Positions 7,892 through 15,651 are shown, counted from the stretch's first letter. The stretch: DNA of 22,608 nt from JABDBK01 sp964453575 (GCA_964453575.1 CAYVRW010000033.1:1-22608), one strand, 5' to 3'. Numbers and translations are program-made. The notes: a model not told the origin generated them from the letters alone.

Positions 7892-8320
7892 TTAAGCAGC
7901 AACAGATAATTCTTGTCTAATTTTTTTCGCTATCTCTTGATAAAGATTGGGCCGAACCATACGATGCAACACAATGATCTTTTGTGACAATAGAAAGGTT
8001 GGATTGGCATTGCATCCACTAACCAAATCATAAATAACATCTTCAGGTACATCAGTATAAAGAGCAATACCTGAAAGATTATATTCTTCTGTGGATAGAA
8101 TGTCGTTAAGAATACAACGAATAAATTTAGTTTCTAACATGATTTTTTCCTTATTAAATTTCATTATTTGAAAATAATCCATATTTTTTTTCCTTATTAT
8201 TTCCCTGATCTCCTCACAGAAACGTGCAAATAACTCTGCTTCCAAAAGCATAAGTTCTTTTTTGAAAAATTGACTAGGATTAATGCCCAGCAATAGAAAT
8301 AATGGTTGCACCATAGACAT
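7892..8320 (-). CDS. Hypothetical protein with HTH-like C-terminal half
   Basis: 142 residues with a strong ribosome site (GGAGG, 7 bases before the ATG). The first 70 residues are helical, charged and of unknown type. The second half (about 80-140) runs LSGIALYTDVPEDVIYDLVSG, then a helix and VRPNLYQEIAKKIRQEL. This looks like a Cro/C1-type helix-turn-helix or a domain derived from one, similar in style to small proteins found in Legionellales genomes. No membrane segment or signal peptide is seen. It lies downstream of the histidine kinase gene on the same strand, separated by 250 bases and carrying its own ribosome site, so it is probably a separate unit. Function is not recognised. Confidence 0.7.
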   Translation of the reverse strand: MSMVQPLFLLLGINPSQFFKKELMLLEAELFARFCEEIREIIRKKNMDYFQIMKFNKEKIMLETKFIRCILNDILSTEEYNLSGIALYTDVPEDVIYDLVSGCNANPTFLLSQKIIVLHRMVRPNLYQEIAKKIRQELSVAA

Positions 8321-8570
8321 AAAAAACCTCCAAATTAACTGATTAATGCTTATCCATTAGTCTCATGGTAAATAGAGCTGTTAAACTCAAGCTATTGTAT
8401 ATTTATAATCAATGTAGTCATTCATCAATTGAAAAAATGAAATATAATTAAAAATCATAAAGTTAAGTTATAAAATCATCGGTACATAGCCGAACAGATT
8501 TATATTTTATTGAATTAGAGGGAAATAAACGCTAAATTCTGATGCTCTATTTTATTGAAAATTCTTTGTC

Positions 8571-10460
8571 TTATTTGATTGGGAGCAATACATTAAATGT
8601 TGACCCGTTGTTTATACTGCTATTAATTATTATCTTTCCATCCATTTTTTTCAACATCAAAAGAACGTTACTTAACCCAAGACCTATCCCGGGATATTTT
8701 GCTGTTTCAGGAGATTCAACACGTGAAAATGGTTCAAATATTGATTTATGATAAATTTCATCAATACCAATACCCGTATCTCGAATCTTTATTCCTATCC
8801 ATTTTTTTTGATCAAATGTTTCAATGTTAGTGAAAATTGTTATTCCACCAGAATGAGTAAATTTAATAGCATTAGACACAATATTAAGAATAATTCTATG
8901 AATCATTAATCGATCACCACTATAATTAATTGGCAAATCAGAGTGATGGTAATCAATACTTAGCATTTTTTCTTTGACTTTAGCAGAAACGAATAATATG
9001 ACATCATTAATAATATCTGTAATATTAATATTTTTAATATTTAGTTCACATTTATCATTATTTAATCTCGAATAATCTAAAACATCTTCAAGAAACATCA
9101 TTAATTGTTCGGATGAATTAACAATCAATTTCTGTAATCTTTTTAATTCAGGGTCACTTATTTTTTTATAGATTGATCGAGACATATGATAAATGCCGCT
9201 TGCTGGTGTTCTAAAGTCGTGTGACATATTCATAAGAAATTCGGCCTTTATTTTATTTGCCGATTGCAATTCATTTATTGCATTTACAATAAAATGTCTC
9301 AATTTTTCTACTTCATATATTTTAAGTTTTTTATCTTCTTTGTTTCTATTATTAATGTTATTTAAAATTTCGACTTGCTTTTTTAAATCAGAAATATTCA
9401 TGCTATCGTTTATGATAAAATCATTGATGATACTTTCTAGTATGCATAGCGTTGATGAAATTTTAGTAGCTAGGTAACTACTTGCAACAATCGATAAAAC
9501 TGTAAATGGAACAAATATAGATAAAAAACCTGGTGAAATTTGTTTATATCCATTATATTCTAAAAAAAAATAGTTTGACCCAATGAATAAAAATGCTGAT
9601 CCTAACCATAATATTAATGACAATATTGTAATTTGCGATTGAAGACTATTTACAGGTAAAAGATAAAATTCATCGTTGTTATTTTTTAAACTCAAGTAAT
9701 ATCCAAGACAAATTATTAATAATCCTAACACCCATGTTGATTCAAATGGGCTTAAGTACGGTATGATGCCAGATACTACGTAATACCGTATTATAAAATC
9801 TGAAGAAACAACTATTAAATATCCAATCGTAAGAAATCGTATCAATAGACCTTTTGATCTTGCTAAGCAAATGGTCGCCAAAGCAAAGCCGCTTACTTCG
9901 AGTATGGTGTCAATCAATTGAAATAATCCAATTGCAGAAAAATAATCAATTTTCCAAGATATCCCAAATGTGAATAATAAGAACAACAGTGAGGATAATA
10001 CGATATTTGGTATATAGAGTATTTTTTTTCCATATGATACAACATTTTTATTTAACTTAAGCAAGTAGGTCCATACTAATAATTGTAAAAATAAAAACAA
10101 TGCAAATGGAAGGTCAAATAATGTTGCGATAATCGCATTTTTATATTCAAATTTAAATAAATTAAGAACAATGTTATATATTAAATCTGCGATAAATAAG
10201 GCAGCAAATGAAATACCTAGCAATAAAAAAATTTTTTTATGTGAGTTATTATTAGTTTTCTTCCATAATTTAATAGTTAAAATGACTGCTAATGTATCTA
10301 AGCCTCCTTCACCTATCAATGGGAAAACTGCAGAATAATGTTCCATCCATGGAATATTTTTTAAAAAAGAATAAAGTAAAAAAAATATTATCCATCCCGC
10401 CATTGCAATTATTAAAGGATGGGTAATAAAAAATTGATTTTTAGAAATCAATAATCTCAT
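8571..10460 (-). CDS. Membrane sensor histidine kinase with about 10 N-terminal TM helices
   Basis: 629 residues. Residues 1-335 hold eight to ten hydrophobic segments (about 14-33, 46-66, 76-101, 110-135, 147-169, 173-200, 206-232, 241-259, 275-298, 310-333) with short loops and no large periplasmic domain, so the stimulus is probably sensed in or at the membrane. A coiled linker (340-405) leads to the dimerisation domain with H414 in NMSHDFRTP, then the ATPase domain: N-box N526/N530, G1 DTGIGI (561-566), G2 GIGLGL (591-596). All catalytic boxes are intact and no receiver domain is attached. The layout recalls quorum-sensing kinases such as LuxN and LqsS, but the sensor region is not recognisable as either. 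Its ATG overlaps the hydrolase stop (ATGA). Very AT-rich compared with flanking housekeeping genes. Confidence 0.9.
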   Translation of the reverse strand: MRLLISKNQFFITHPLIIAMAGWIIFFLLYSFLKNIPWMEHYSAVFPLIGEGGLDTLAVILTIKLWKKTNNNSHKKIFLLLGISFAALFIADLIYNIVLNLFKFEYKNAIIATLFDLPFALFLFLQLLVWTYLLKLNKNVVSYGKKILYIPNIVLSSLLFLLFTFGISWKIDYFSAIGLFQLIDTILEVSGFALATICLARSKGLLIRFLTIGYLIVVSSDFIIRYYVVSGIIPYLSPFESTWVLGLLIICLGYYLSLKNNNDEFYLLPVNSLQSQITILSLILWLGSAFLFIGSNYFFLEYNGYKQISPGFLSIFVPFTVLSIVASSYLATKISSTLCILESIINDFIINDSMNISDLKKQVEILNNINNRNKEDKKLKIYEVEKLRHFIVNAINELQSANKIKAEFLMNMSHDFRTPASGIYHMSRSIYKKISDPELKRLQKLIVNSSEQLMMFLEDVLDYSRLNNDKCELNIKNINITDIINDVILFVSAKVKEKMLSIDYHHSDLPINYSGDRLMIHRIILNIVSNAIKFTHSGGITIFTNIETFDQKKWIGIKIRDTGIGIDEIYHKSIFEPFSRVESPETAKYPGIGLGLSNVLLMLKKMDGKIIINSSINNGSTFNVLLPIK

Positions 10461-11143
10461 ATTTTTGCTAATACTCTAGCTGGAAGTCCATCCATGTTAT
10501 TAATTTTCATGGGCATAATGTAAATTTTACATCGTCCAACTGGTATATCATTGAGTTCTAATCCTTCTACTATCAAAACATCATTTGATAATAATGACTT
10601 ATGGACTGGTAAGTTTTCATATTCATACTTATCAACACTAATATAATCGATACCTACTACTCTTACGCCTTTTTTCACAAGTTCTTCGGCAGCTTCTGGT
10701 TCAATGTAGACATAGCTGTCTTTAAATTTTGTATTTTTTGAAAGTTTTGAATTCGATGTTTTAAAAAAAATGAAATCTTTTGCTAAAATAGATTGTTTAC
10801 TGATAAAATCTTTTGTAATAGACGACTCATCTCCGGGAACTTCGATAATTAATCCATGTCCAATTAAATCATCGATCGAAAAATCACTACTTGTTTTTCC
10901 TCCTTTAATAACATGTGAGGGAAAATCAATATGAGTACCCGTATGGTTTCCTAAACGAATTTCACTCAAATGATAGTGTGCCCCTTTTTCTAGAGAACAA
11001 ACATCTTCTGCTTTATATTGCGGGTCACCAGGAAAAGTTACTATATCTTCAGATATATTTGCACTTAAATCATAATATTTGTTTTTATTCATTTTTTCTG
11101 AATTTTGAACGCTTTTTATTTCTTGTGGTAAATTTGAAAACAT
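10457..11143 (-). CDS. Cyclase-family metal-dependent hydrolase (kynurenine-formamidase-like)
   Basis: 228 residues of the cyclase superfamily (PF04199), which includes bacterial kynurenine formamidase KynB, isatin hydrolase and other amide or lactone hydrolases. The metal motif HTGTHIDFPSH (67-77) is intact, with its His and Asp ligands. YDLSANISEDIVTFPGDP (24-41) is the usual N-terminal strand, and VGIDYISVDKYE with PVHKSLLSNDVLIVEGL follow as in the family. No signal peptide, so cytoplasmic. ATG 11143 was chosen for its GGAG 7 bases upstream; M18 is an alternative. It sits between the response regulator (53 bases) and the kinase (4-base overlap). No kynurenine-pathway gene is nearby, so the substrate may instead be a signal molecule; that is inference. 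Confidence 0.85.
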   Translation of the reverse strand: MFSNLPQEIKSVQNSEKMNKNKYYDLSANISEDIVTFPGDPQYKAEDVCSLEKGAHYHLSEIRLGNHTGTHIDFPSHVIKGGKTSSDFSIDDLIGHGLIIEVPGDESSITKDFISKQSILAKDFIFFKTSNSKLSKNTKFKDSYVYIEPEAAEELVKKGVRVVGIDYISVDKYEYENLPVHKSLLSNDVLIVEGLELNDIPVGRCKIYIMPMKINNMDGLPARVLAKI

Positions 11144-11196
11144 TGTGATACTCCATAAAAAAATTATTAAAGTTAAGTTAGTAAAGTCGAATAAAT

Positions 11197-11880
11197 TTAA
11201 AAATTTTTATAAATATCTGCTATAAATGGATTGGGATTAGCATTTTCAATTAATTTATGTAGCAAGTTATCCACATTCATATTTTTTATTTTTTTTGAAA
11301 TCTTCGATTTGATGTTTTTTATATAGGGAAGTTCAACATATAAATCTTCAGCGATTTTTTTATCAGATTTTCCAGCGCAAGATTGAATAAATACTTCAAA
11401 CTCTCGTGGGGTTAAATTACTGATGCCATCGGGTCTGCCTGATTCTCTGAGTTTTTCCAGTAAAGAGGGTTCCAGGTACACTCCACCCATCGCGACAATT
11501 TTTATTGCTGGCAGTAAATTCATATTGAAATAAATCGAACCTTTTATGGCAAGTCCTTTTATATTCTTATCGCTGATTATTCTTTCAAGAATTGTAATCT
11601 CAGAATGAGCTGTAATAATAAATAATTTAATTTTTTCATTATAAGTATTAATTCTTTTTGCGACTTCTAAGCCAGTCAAGTCTGCTAATTGAAAATCAAG
11701 GAGAGCTACATCAGGACTTTTATTTTTAATAGATATTATGCCTTGTCTCCCAAGATGATCCTGACTTATCACTTGAAATAATGGATCATTCTCTAATTCG
11801 GCTTTTAACCATTCACTATGTATTTCGCTATCTTCAATAATGCTGATTTTCACTTTATTAAGAGAAAATTCCGTTTGCAT
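11197..11880 (-). CDS. NarL/FixJ-type response regulator
   Basis: 227 residues from ATG 11880; a TTG nine bases upstream would give 230. Counted from the TTG form, the receiver domain (about 13-130) has acidic pair E19/D20, phosphoacceptor D65 (ALLDFQ), T93 (IITAHS) and K116 (AIKGS), so it should be phosphorylatable. A LuxR-type HTH domain follows (158-215, NLTPREFEVFIQSCAGKSDKK), with the typical LTPRE start. The last 15 residues are an extra tail. First gene of the regulator-hydrolase-kinase unit, so the kinase encoded two genes downstream is the likely partner. A possible promoter lies about 100 bases upstream. Confidence 0.9.
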   Translation of the reverse strand: MQTEFSLNKVKISIIEDSEIHSEWLKAELENDPLFQVISQDHLGRQGIISIKNKSPDVALLDFQLADLTGLEVAKRINTYNEKIKLFIITAHSEITILERIISDKNIKGLAIKGSIYFNMNLLPAIKIVAMGGVYLEPSLLEKLRESGRPDGISNLTPREFEVFIQSCAGKSDKKIAEDLYVELPYIKNIKSKISKKIKNMNVDNLLHKLIENANPNPFIADIYKNF

Positions 11881-11981
11881 TGCTTTCAATCCACATTTTG
11901 ACTAAATATTATTCTAATTTTCACTCACCATTGTTGCCTATTCATGATGCGTTGCTTGATCACATCCTATCTTAGATGGCT

Positions 11982-12011
11982 TTTATACCTGATACATCGA
12001 GGTAAAAGCAA
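11982..12011 (-). promoter_or_regulatory. Possible promoter of the regulator-hydrolase-kinase operon
   Basis: On the minus strand TTGCTT (12011-12006), 18 bases, TATAAA (11987-11982). It would give a leader of about 95 bases before the regulator ATG. The match is moderate and other AT-rich boxes exist nearby. Confidence 0.35.
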
Positions 12012-12035
12012 TTCTTTTCTTGCGCAAATGTAAAT

Positions 12036-12068
12036 AGGTGGGGTGGACAACAAAAAGTGCCCACCCCC
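12036..12068. repeat. GC-rich inverted repeat after the porin gene
   Basis: The arms GGTGGGGTGGAC and GTGCCCACCCCC pair around a short AT loop, 15 bases past the porin stop. It shares the GGTGGGC/GCCCACC core with the 38-bp repeats and probably acts as a transcript-end hairpin. There is no strong U-run on the minus strand. Confidence 0.5.
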
Positions 12069-12083
12069 TTTGGCTGATCTGTA

Positions 12084-13460
12084 TTAACCAAACATCACAC
12101 CAATCCGCAGCGCAACCCGGTTACTGTTTTCATCATTGCCGCCGTCTGAGATGCTATAGGCTTGATCATTCGAGTATTCAAGTCCGATATTAGTGTTTTT
12201 CAATAACTCAATACCATAACCTGCGACCCAGCGACGTTCAGGAATGAATAAAGCTACGGCATCACCTGATTGTTGATAGCCAACATAAAGGTTTTGTGCT
12301 TTACACCAATAGTTGAAACCGTAAGCGACTTGTAAATCAGCCGCCCAAGGTTTTGCGCCTTCCAGAAAATCCTCACTATCTACATTGAGAGAAGAATGTA
12401 AATCTATAAAATTGAAGGAAGTCAACGCAGTCACATAATGTCCGCTTAAGCTGAATGGCCCGCTATTGACCATGCCATAAACGGTCAAACCATTGACTCG
12501 ATCAATATAGAAAGATTGATTGGTATTGATTACCTGTCCATTCGCAAATCCCAAAAGCGTATTTTTCAAGAAAGCAGTGGCATAGGCAATATCGTTTACG
12601 CCCATCATGTCATGAATATAACCAATTCCCAAATCCCAACCCAATGGCATACTGACTTGGCCCATGCCTAATTGTGCGCCAAAATTGGTTTCGCCTTGAT
12701 TCGGAACGTTTAAAAGTGGAAATGGAAAGACTAAACTATCCATGTTAGGAATTTGATTTTGAAAAGTAAATAACGATCCATGGAAGTTTGCATTGTTCCA
12801 TCCGGAAATAAAACTAAGTTCCGCCGAAGTTTGCAAGGTTTCTGTCATAACTTGAGTCATGCTGCGTGTAATAGGATGAATGGTATAACGTCCGAAATCC
12901 TGAAATTGTTTACCTACTTTTAAAAAGATAGGAAACATTGCTGGGTTCCCAAGCGTGATATAACCTTGTTGTAAATCTAAAGTATGCAGCGTGTAAGCTT
13001 CGCTGTAAATGCCCGGCATGGAAACTACATGGTTATTAAATGGGAATTGGCCAAAACTAACCGTGTTTAATGCGGTATTTTGCAGGCTATTATAGCTAAG
13101 TTCCATGAAAGCCCTGACCCATGGATTAATATGGCCAGTGACATCAAGATAAGCATCGTTTACCGAAAACCGTGAATTATTTTCACCCATGAAACCTTGA
13201 TTTAAATTACCAACCTGCGTATCAAAATTGATGCCGCCTGCTAATTGTATTGGTCTGCCGCAACCTGCTGTGGGTTTAGCACGTCTTGCGTTTTGACTCA
13301 TGGCATCCATGACATAGGTATACATGCTCACGTTTGGACATGGCATCACTAACATTTCACCCTTGTAATTTTTTTCCGTTTTTTCAGTTGTTTCAGCAAG
13401 AAGAGGGGAGCTAACTAAACCAGACAGTACCATTGATGTGACTAGAAATTTTAATTTCAT
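12084..13460 (-). CDS. Outer-membrane beta-barrel porin, LbtU-like
   Basis: 458 residues. A clear signal peptide (MKLKFLVTSMVLSGLVSSPLLA) with a likely cut after Ala22 is followed by about 50 polar residues with two Cys, then a long run of alternating strands typical of a barrel. The stretches NDAYLDVTGHINPWVRAFME, DLQQGYITLGN and FLKVGKQFQDFGRY resemble the LbtU family, whose founding member takes up the siderophore legiobactin in Legionella; many homologues have unknown substrates. The protein ends VALRIGVMFG, so the usual terminal aromatic residue is two positions from the end. The ribosome site AAGGAG lies 7 bases from the ATG. It is monocistronic. The outer-membrane barrel is firm; the LbtU link and siderophore role are tentative. 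Confidence 0.75.
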   Translation of the reverse strand: MKLKFLVTSMVLSGLVSSPLLAETTEKTEKNYKGEMLVMPCPNVSMYTYVMDAMSQNARRAKPTAGCGRPIQLAGGINFDTQVGNLNQGFMGENNSRFSVNDAYLDVTGHINPWVRAFMELSYNSLQNTALNTVSFGQFPFNNHVVSMPGIYSEAYTLHTLDLQQGYITLGNPAMFPIFLKVGKQFQDFGRYTIHPITRSMTQVMTETLQTSAELSFISGWNNANFHGSLFTFQNQIPNMDSLVFPFPLLNVPNQGETNFGAQLGMGQVSMPLGWDLGIGYIHDMMGVNDIAYATAFLKNTLLGFANGQVINTNQSFYIDRVNGLTVYGMVNSGPFSLSGHYVTALTSFNFIDLHSSLNVDSEDFLEGAKPWAADLQVAYGFNYWCKAQNLYVGYQQSGDAVALFIPERRWVAGYGIELLKNTNIGLEYSNDQAYSISDGGNDENSNRVALRIGVMFG

Positions 13461-13529
13461 TATTATCTCCTTATTGTATTTTTTTGTGAGGAGGGATTGT
13501 AATGAAAGAAAAGGTGAATAGTCAACTTA

Positions 13530-13639
13530 TTAAAAAAGTATGGTCATAGTTGTTTTTCGCTCCAAAGCATACGTCCATGTATTTTGGGTGACATCCTGTC
13601 ACCAAGTCGCTTAAAACAACTATGACCATACTTTTTTAA
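13530..13639. mobile_element. MITE-like element with 27-bp perfect terminal inverted repeats
   Basis: The 110-bp element has two perfectly complementary 27-base ends, 13530-13556 (TTAAAAAAGTATGG...) and 13613-13639. It holds no ORF. The 56-base interior contains another perfect inverted repeat, GGTGACA-TCC-TGTCACC (13587-13603). A second copy in opposite orientation is cut by the window start (1-69, 66/69 identity). No target duplication is obvious. It lies between the divergent porin and RES-Xre genes. Size and structure fit a non-autonomous transposable element; the transposase is not in this window. Confidence 0.75.
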
Positions 13640-13673
13640 CCGCTATAACTTTAACCTTGTGATTAATATATAA

Positions 13674-13689
13674 ATTATCAATTGATAAT
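13674..13689. promoter_or_regulatory. 16-bp perfect palindrome before the RES-Xre genes, candidate operator
   Basis: ATTATCAATTGATAAT is self-complementary. A looser copy of the same half-sites follows at 13704-13717 (TATCATTTGAGATA), which overlaps a possible -10 box TATACT (13716-13721). Paired operators before a toxin-antitoxin operon fit autoregulation by the HTH antitoxin. Confidence 0.55.
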
Positions 13690-13747
13690 ATCTTTTAAAT
13701 ATTTATCATTTGAGATATACTATTATTATCCAACAAAGGAAATTAAT

Positions 13748-14146
13748 ATGCATAATCCAAGAAAATCACACTCTAGGGTAATTGCTCAAATAAATAAAAA
13801 TGCAGTTGCATTGAAAGCTTTCTTTAATATTGCGCACAAATGGCAGCTTACCTCTGAACAAGAAAGAATTTTACTTGGAGCTACATTGCCTACTTTTTAT
13901 CGATGGAAAAAAAATAAAGACGGATCTTTAACAAAAGATACATTAGAGAGGATTTCTTATATTCTCGGTATTTACAAAGCGTTAAGAATTCTGCTTCCCT
14001 CCGAAGAAATAGCAAATATGTGGATTAAAAAACCGAACAAAGCACCATTATTTGGAGGAAAGAGCGCGCTAGATAAATTATTGATAGGAAGGGTGATAGA
14101 TTTAGCTGATGTGCGAAGATATTTAGATGCGGAGCGTGGATGGTAA
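13748..14146 (+). CDS. Xre/MbcA/ParS-type antitoxin of a RES-Xre toxin-antitoxin pair
   Basis: 132 residues from ATG 13748, which has AAAGGA 8 bases upstream; an open frame reaching back to 13682 has no ribosome site and would begin inside the operator. The N-terminal half is an atypical Xre-like helix-turn-helix (LTSEQERILLGATLPTFYRWKK, then LERISYILGIYKAL). The C-terminal half (about 80-132) is the toxin-binding DUF2384 domain, with NKAPLFGGKSALDKLL and the closing VRRYLDAERGW expected of the family. It should bind the RES toxin, block its active site and repress the operon. The toxin gene starts one base after its stop. Confidence 0.92.
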   Translation: MHNPRKSHSRVIAQINKNAVALKAFFNIAHKWQLTSEQERILLGATLPTFYRWKKNKDGSLTKDTLERISYILGIYKALRILLPSEEIANMWIKKPNKAPLFGGKSALDKLLIGRVIDLADVRRYLDAERGW

Positions 14147-14147
14147 A

Positions 14148-14828
14148 ATGTTAAAACTACCCCGTTTAATTGAGTTGCCTAATCAAAAATATTATAGAAT
14201 TATTCCATCAATTTATCCCCCTATTAATTTTTTTGAAGATTTAGTGGACCCCTCTGAAATGGAGATTTTATGGGAAATTGAAAGTCTTACCAATGAAAGA
14301 TTACGACAGGAAACCGGTGATATATTTTTAGTCCCCTCCGAGGATCGTATCAGTGGAAATGGTTCATCGGTGGTTATGGCTGCATTTACCCATTTATCGA
14401 AACCCACTCGATTTTCAGATGGAAGCTTTGGTATCTATTATGCAGGTTTATCTAAAGAAACAGCTATTCGGGAAACCGTCTATCATAGAGAAATATTTCT
14501 AAGAACTACCGATGAACCTTCTTTAGAATTAACTATGAGGCTCTATGAGGGTAAAATCTTAAAGCCATTGCACGATATTCGTGAAAAATATGAACTACTA
14601 CATCATCCAACTATTTATACGGATTCTCAAGCATTTGGAAAGCAAATAAGAGAGCAGAAATCTTGGGGAATCTTATATAACAGTGTTAGGCATAAGAAGG
14701 GAATATGTATGGCATGCTTAAGGCCTCCTGCTATTTCCATTCCTAAACAAATGTCGCATTTAAAATATATATGGAATGGCGTTAGAATCACCGAGGTGTT
14801 AGATATGCAGGCTGTATTAAGTTTTTGA
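14148..14828 (+). CDS. RES-domain toxin (NAD+-degrading)
   Basis: 226 residues from ATG 14148. RES toxins break down NAD+ and stop growth when antitoxin is lost. The residues that name the family are present: Arg17 (KYYRIIPS), Glu109 (TAIRETVYH) and Ser179 (ILYNSVRH), with the supporting stretches VVMAAFTHLSKPTRFSDG and IYYAGLSKETA. No truncation or frameshift, so it is probably active. An in-frame ATG at 14127 and a GTG at 14136 lie inside the antitoxin gene; 14148 is preferred because it fits family starts and the usual close coupling. It ends in a convergent arrangement with the peroxiredoxin gene. Confidence 0.92.
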   Translation: MLKLPRLIELPNQKYYRIIPSIYPPINFFEDLVDPSEMEILWEIESLTNERLRQETGDIFLVPSEDRISGNGSSVVMAAFTHLSKPTRFSDGSFGIYYAGLSKETAIRETVYHREIFLRTTDEPSLELTMRLYEGKILKPLHDIREKYELLHHPTIYTDSQAFGKQIREQKSWGILYNSVRHKKGICMACLRPPAISIPKQMSHLKYIWNGVRITEVLDMQAVLSF

Positions 14829-14844
14829 TTTGAGGAAAAGGATT

Positions 14845-14873
14845 GTAGGGTAGATTACGGTAATCCACCCCAC
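14845..14873. repeat. Palindrome between convergent genes, terminator or dispersed repeat
   Basis: The arms GTAGGGTAGATTAC and GTAATCCACCCCAC pair at 12 of 14 positions, and the two others become G-U pairs in one transcript, with almost no loop. It lies between the toxin stop (14828) and the peroxiredoxin stop (14885). The sequence type is known as a dispersed repeat in several gammaproteobacteria; here it could serve both genes as a transcript end. Confidence 0.5.
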
Positions 14874-14884
14874 ATTGATTTGGA

Positions 14885-15490
14885 TTATAAATTAGTGGAT
14901 TTTTCACCCAAAAATTCAGCAATACCTTCTTCAGTAGGTTTAATACCCGTATCGCCTTTGTTCCAGCCTGCTTGGCAAACTTCGCCATGTTTTTCGTGAT
15001 ATTGCAATGCATCGATTAAACGTAATAATTCATCGATGTTACGGCCTAAGGGTAAATCATTCACGATTTGTGAACGCACAATACCTTGCTTATCAATTAA
15101 GAACGCAGCGCGTAATGCAATATGAGCTGTGGGGTGTTCAATACCATAGCTTTGGCAAATGTGATGATTCACATCAGCGACCAAAGGATATTTGACAGGC
15201 CCGATGCCGCCTTCATTAACAGGTGTTTTACGCCATGCGCTATGGGAAAATTGTGAATCAATAGAAATACCAATAACTTGTGTATTTCGTTGATTAAATT
15301 CAGCAATTCGATTGTCTAAAGCAATTAATTCAGATGGACAAACGAAGGTAAAATCCAACGGATAAAAACATAAAATGCCGTATTTCCCTTTGAGTGAATC
15401 GCTTAATTGAAATTGGTTAACGATATCGCCATTTGCTAATACAGCAGCAGCGGTAAAATCAGGGGCCCTGCGGCCGACTAAAATGCTCAT
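14885..15490 (-). CDS. 2-Cys peroxiredoxin (AhpC/TSA family)
   Basis: 201 residues from ATG 15490 (GAGG 8 bases upstream); an open frame reaches 15541, but that part holds the promoter. It reduces hydrogen peroxide and organic hydroperoxides in the cytoplasm. The peroxidatic Cys51 is in PLDFTFVCPSE and the resolving Cys172 in GEVCQAGW, so this is a typical homodimeric 2-Cys enzyme (Prx1/AhpC group). It has a C-terminal extension past the resolving Cys but no YF motif at the end, which may make it less sensitive to overoxidation. No AhpF or thioredoxin reductase gene is adjacent. Monocistronic, with its own promoter. Confidence 0.95.
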   Translation of the reverse strand: MSILVGRRAPDFTAAAVLANGDIVNQFQLSDSLKGKYGILCFYPLDFTFVCPSELIALDNRIAEFNQRNTQVIGISIDSQFSHSAWRKTPVNEGGIGPVKYPLVADVNHHICQSYGIEHPTAHIALRAAFLIDKQGIVRSQIVNDLPLGRNIDELLRLIDALQYHEKHGEVCQAGWNKGDTGIKPTEEGIAEFLGEKSTNL

Positions 15491-15530
15491 AATTTGAACC
15501 TCGTGACTAGTGGAAAAGATTAAGGGCAAG

Positions 15531-15560
15531 ATTATATACAAAATTTGTAGAGGTGTCTAA
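15531..15560 (-). promoter_or_regulatory. Promoter of the peroxiredoxin gene
   Basis: On the minus strand TTAGAC (15560-15555), 18 bases, consensus TATAAT (15536-15531), 41 bases before the ATG. It lies within the 3' part of the DUF1016-like remnant. Confidence 0.5.
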
Positions 15561-15651
15561 GTGGAATAACGAGCAACTTGGCTCTAGCTGTTTCGATAAG
15601 TTGCCTAACATTATTTAATAGTTCAGATTTCAAGGTTAAATCTTTTTCCAT
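15532..15651 (-). pseudogene. Short ORF resembling the N-terminus of a DUF1016 (YhcG-type) protein, probable remnant
   Basis: An ATG at 15651 with ribosome site AAGGA opens a 39-codon frame. Its first 25 residues (KSELLNNVRQLIETARAK) look like the beginning of DUF1016 N-terminal domains of YhcG-like PDDEXK nucleases. After that the expected continuation appears shifted into another frame (VARYST then a stop) and the rest of the gene, normally about 330 residues, is absent. It is most simply a decayed gene start that kept its translation signals, or possibly a small peptide gene. The family match is from memory of the motif and is tentative. Confidence 0.4.

Noticed and set aside
8321..8570. 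Possible small gene or RNA in the 250-base gap before the kinase 3' end
   Set aside because: AT-rich with no ORF carrying a ribosome site and no convincing hairpin; I see nothing firm there.
10457..11143. Kynurenine formamidase in a tryptophan-degradation pathway
   Set aside because: The family fits, but no dioxygenase or kynureninase gene is nearby and the gene is locked between two-component genes, so the substrate was left open.
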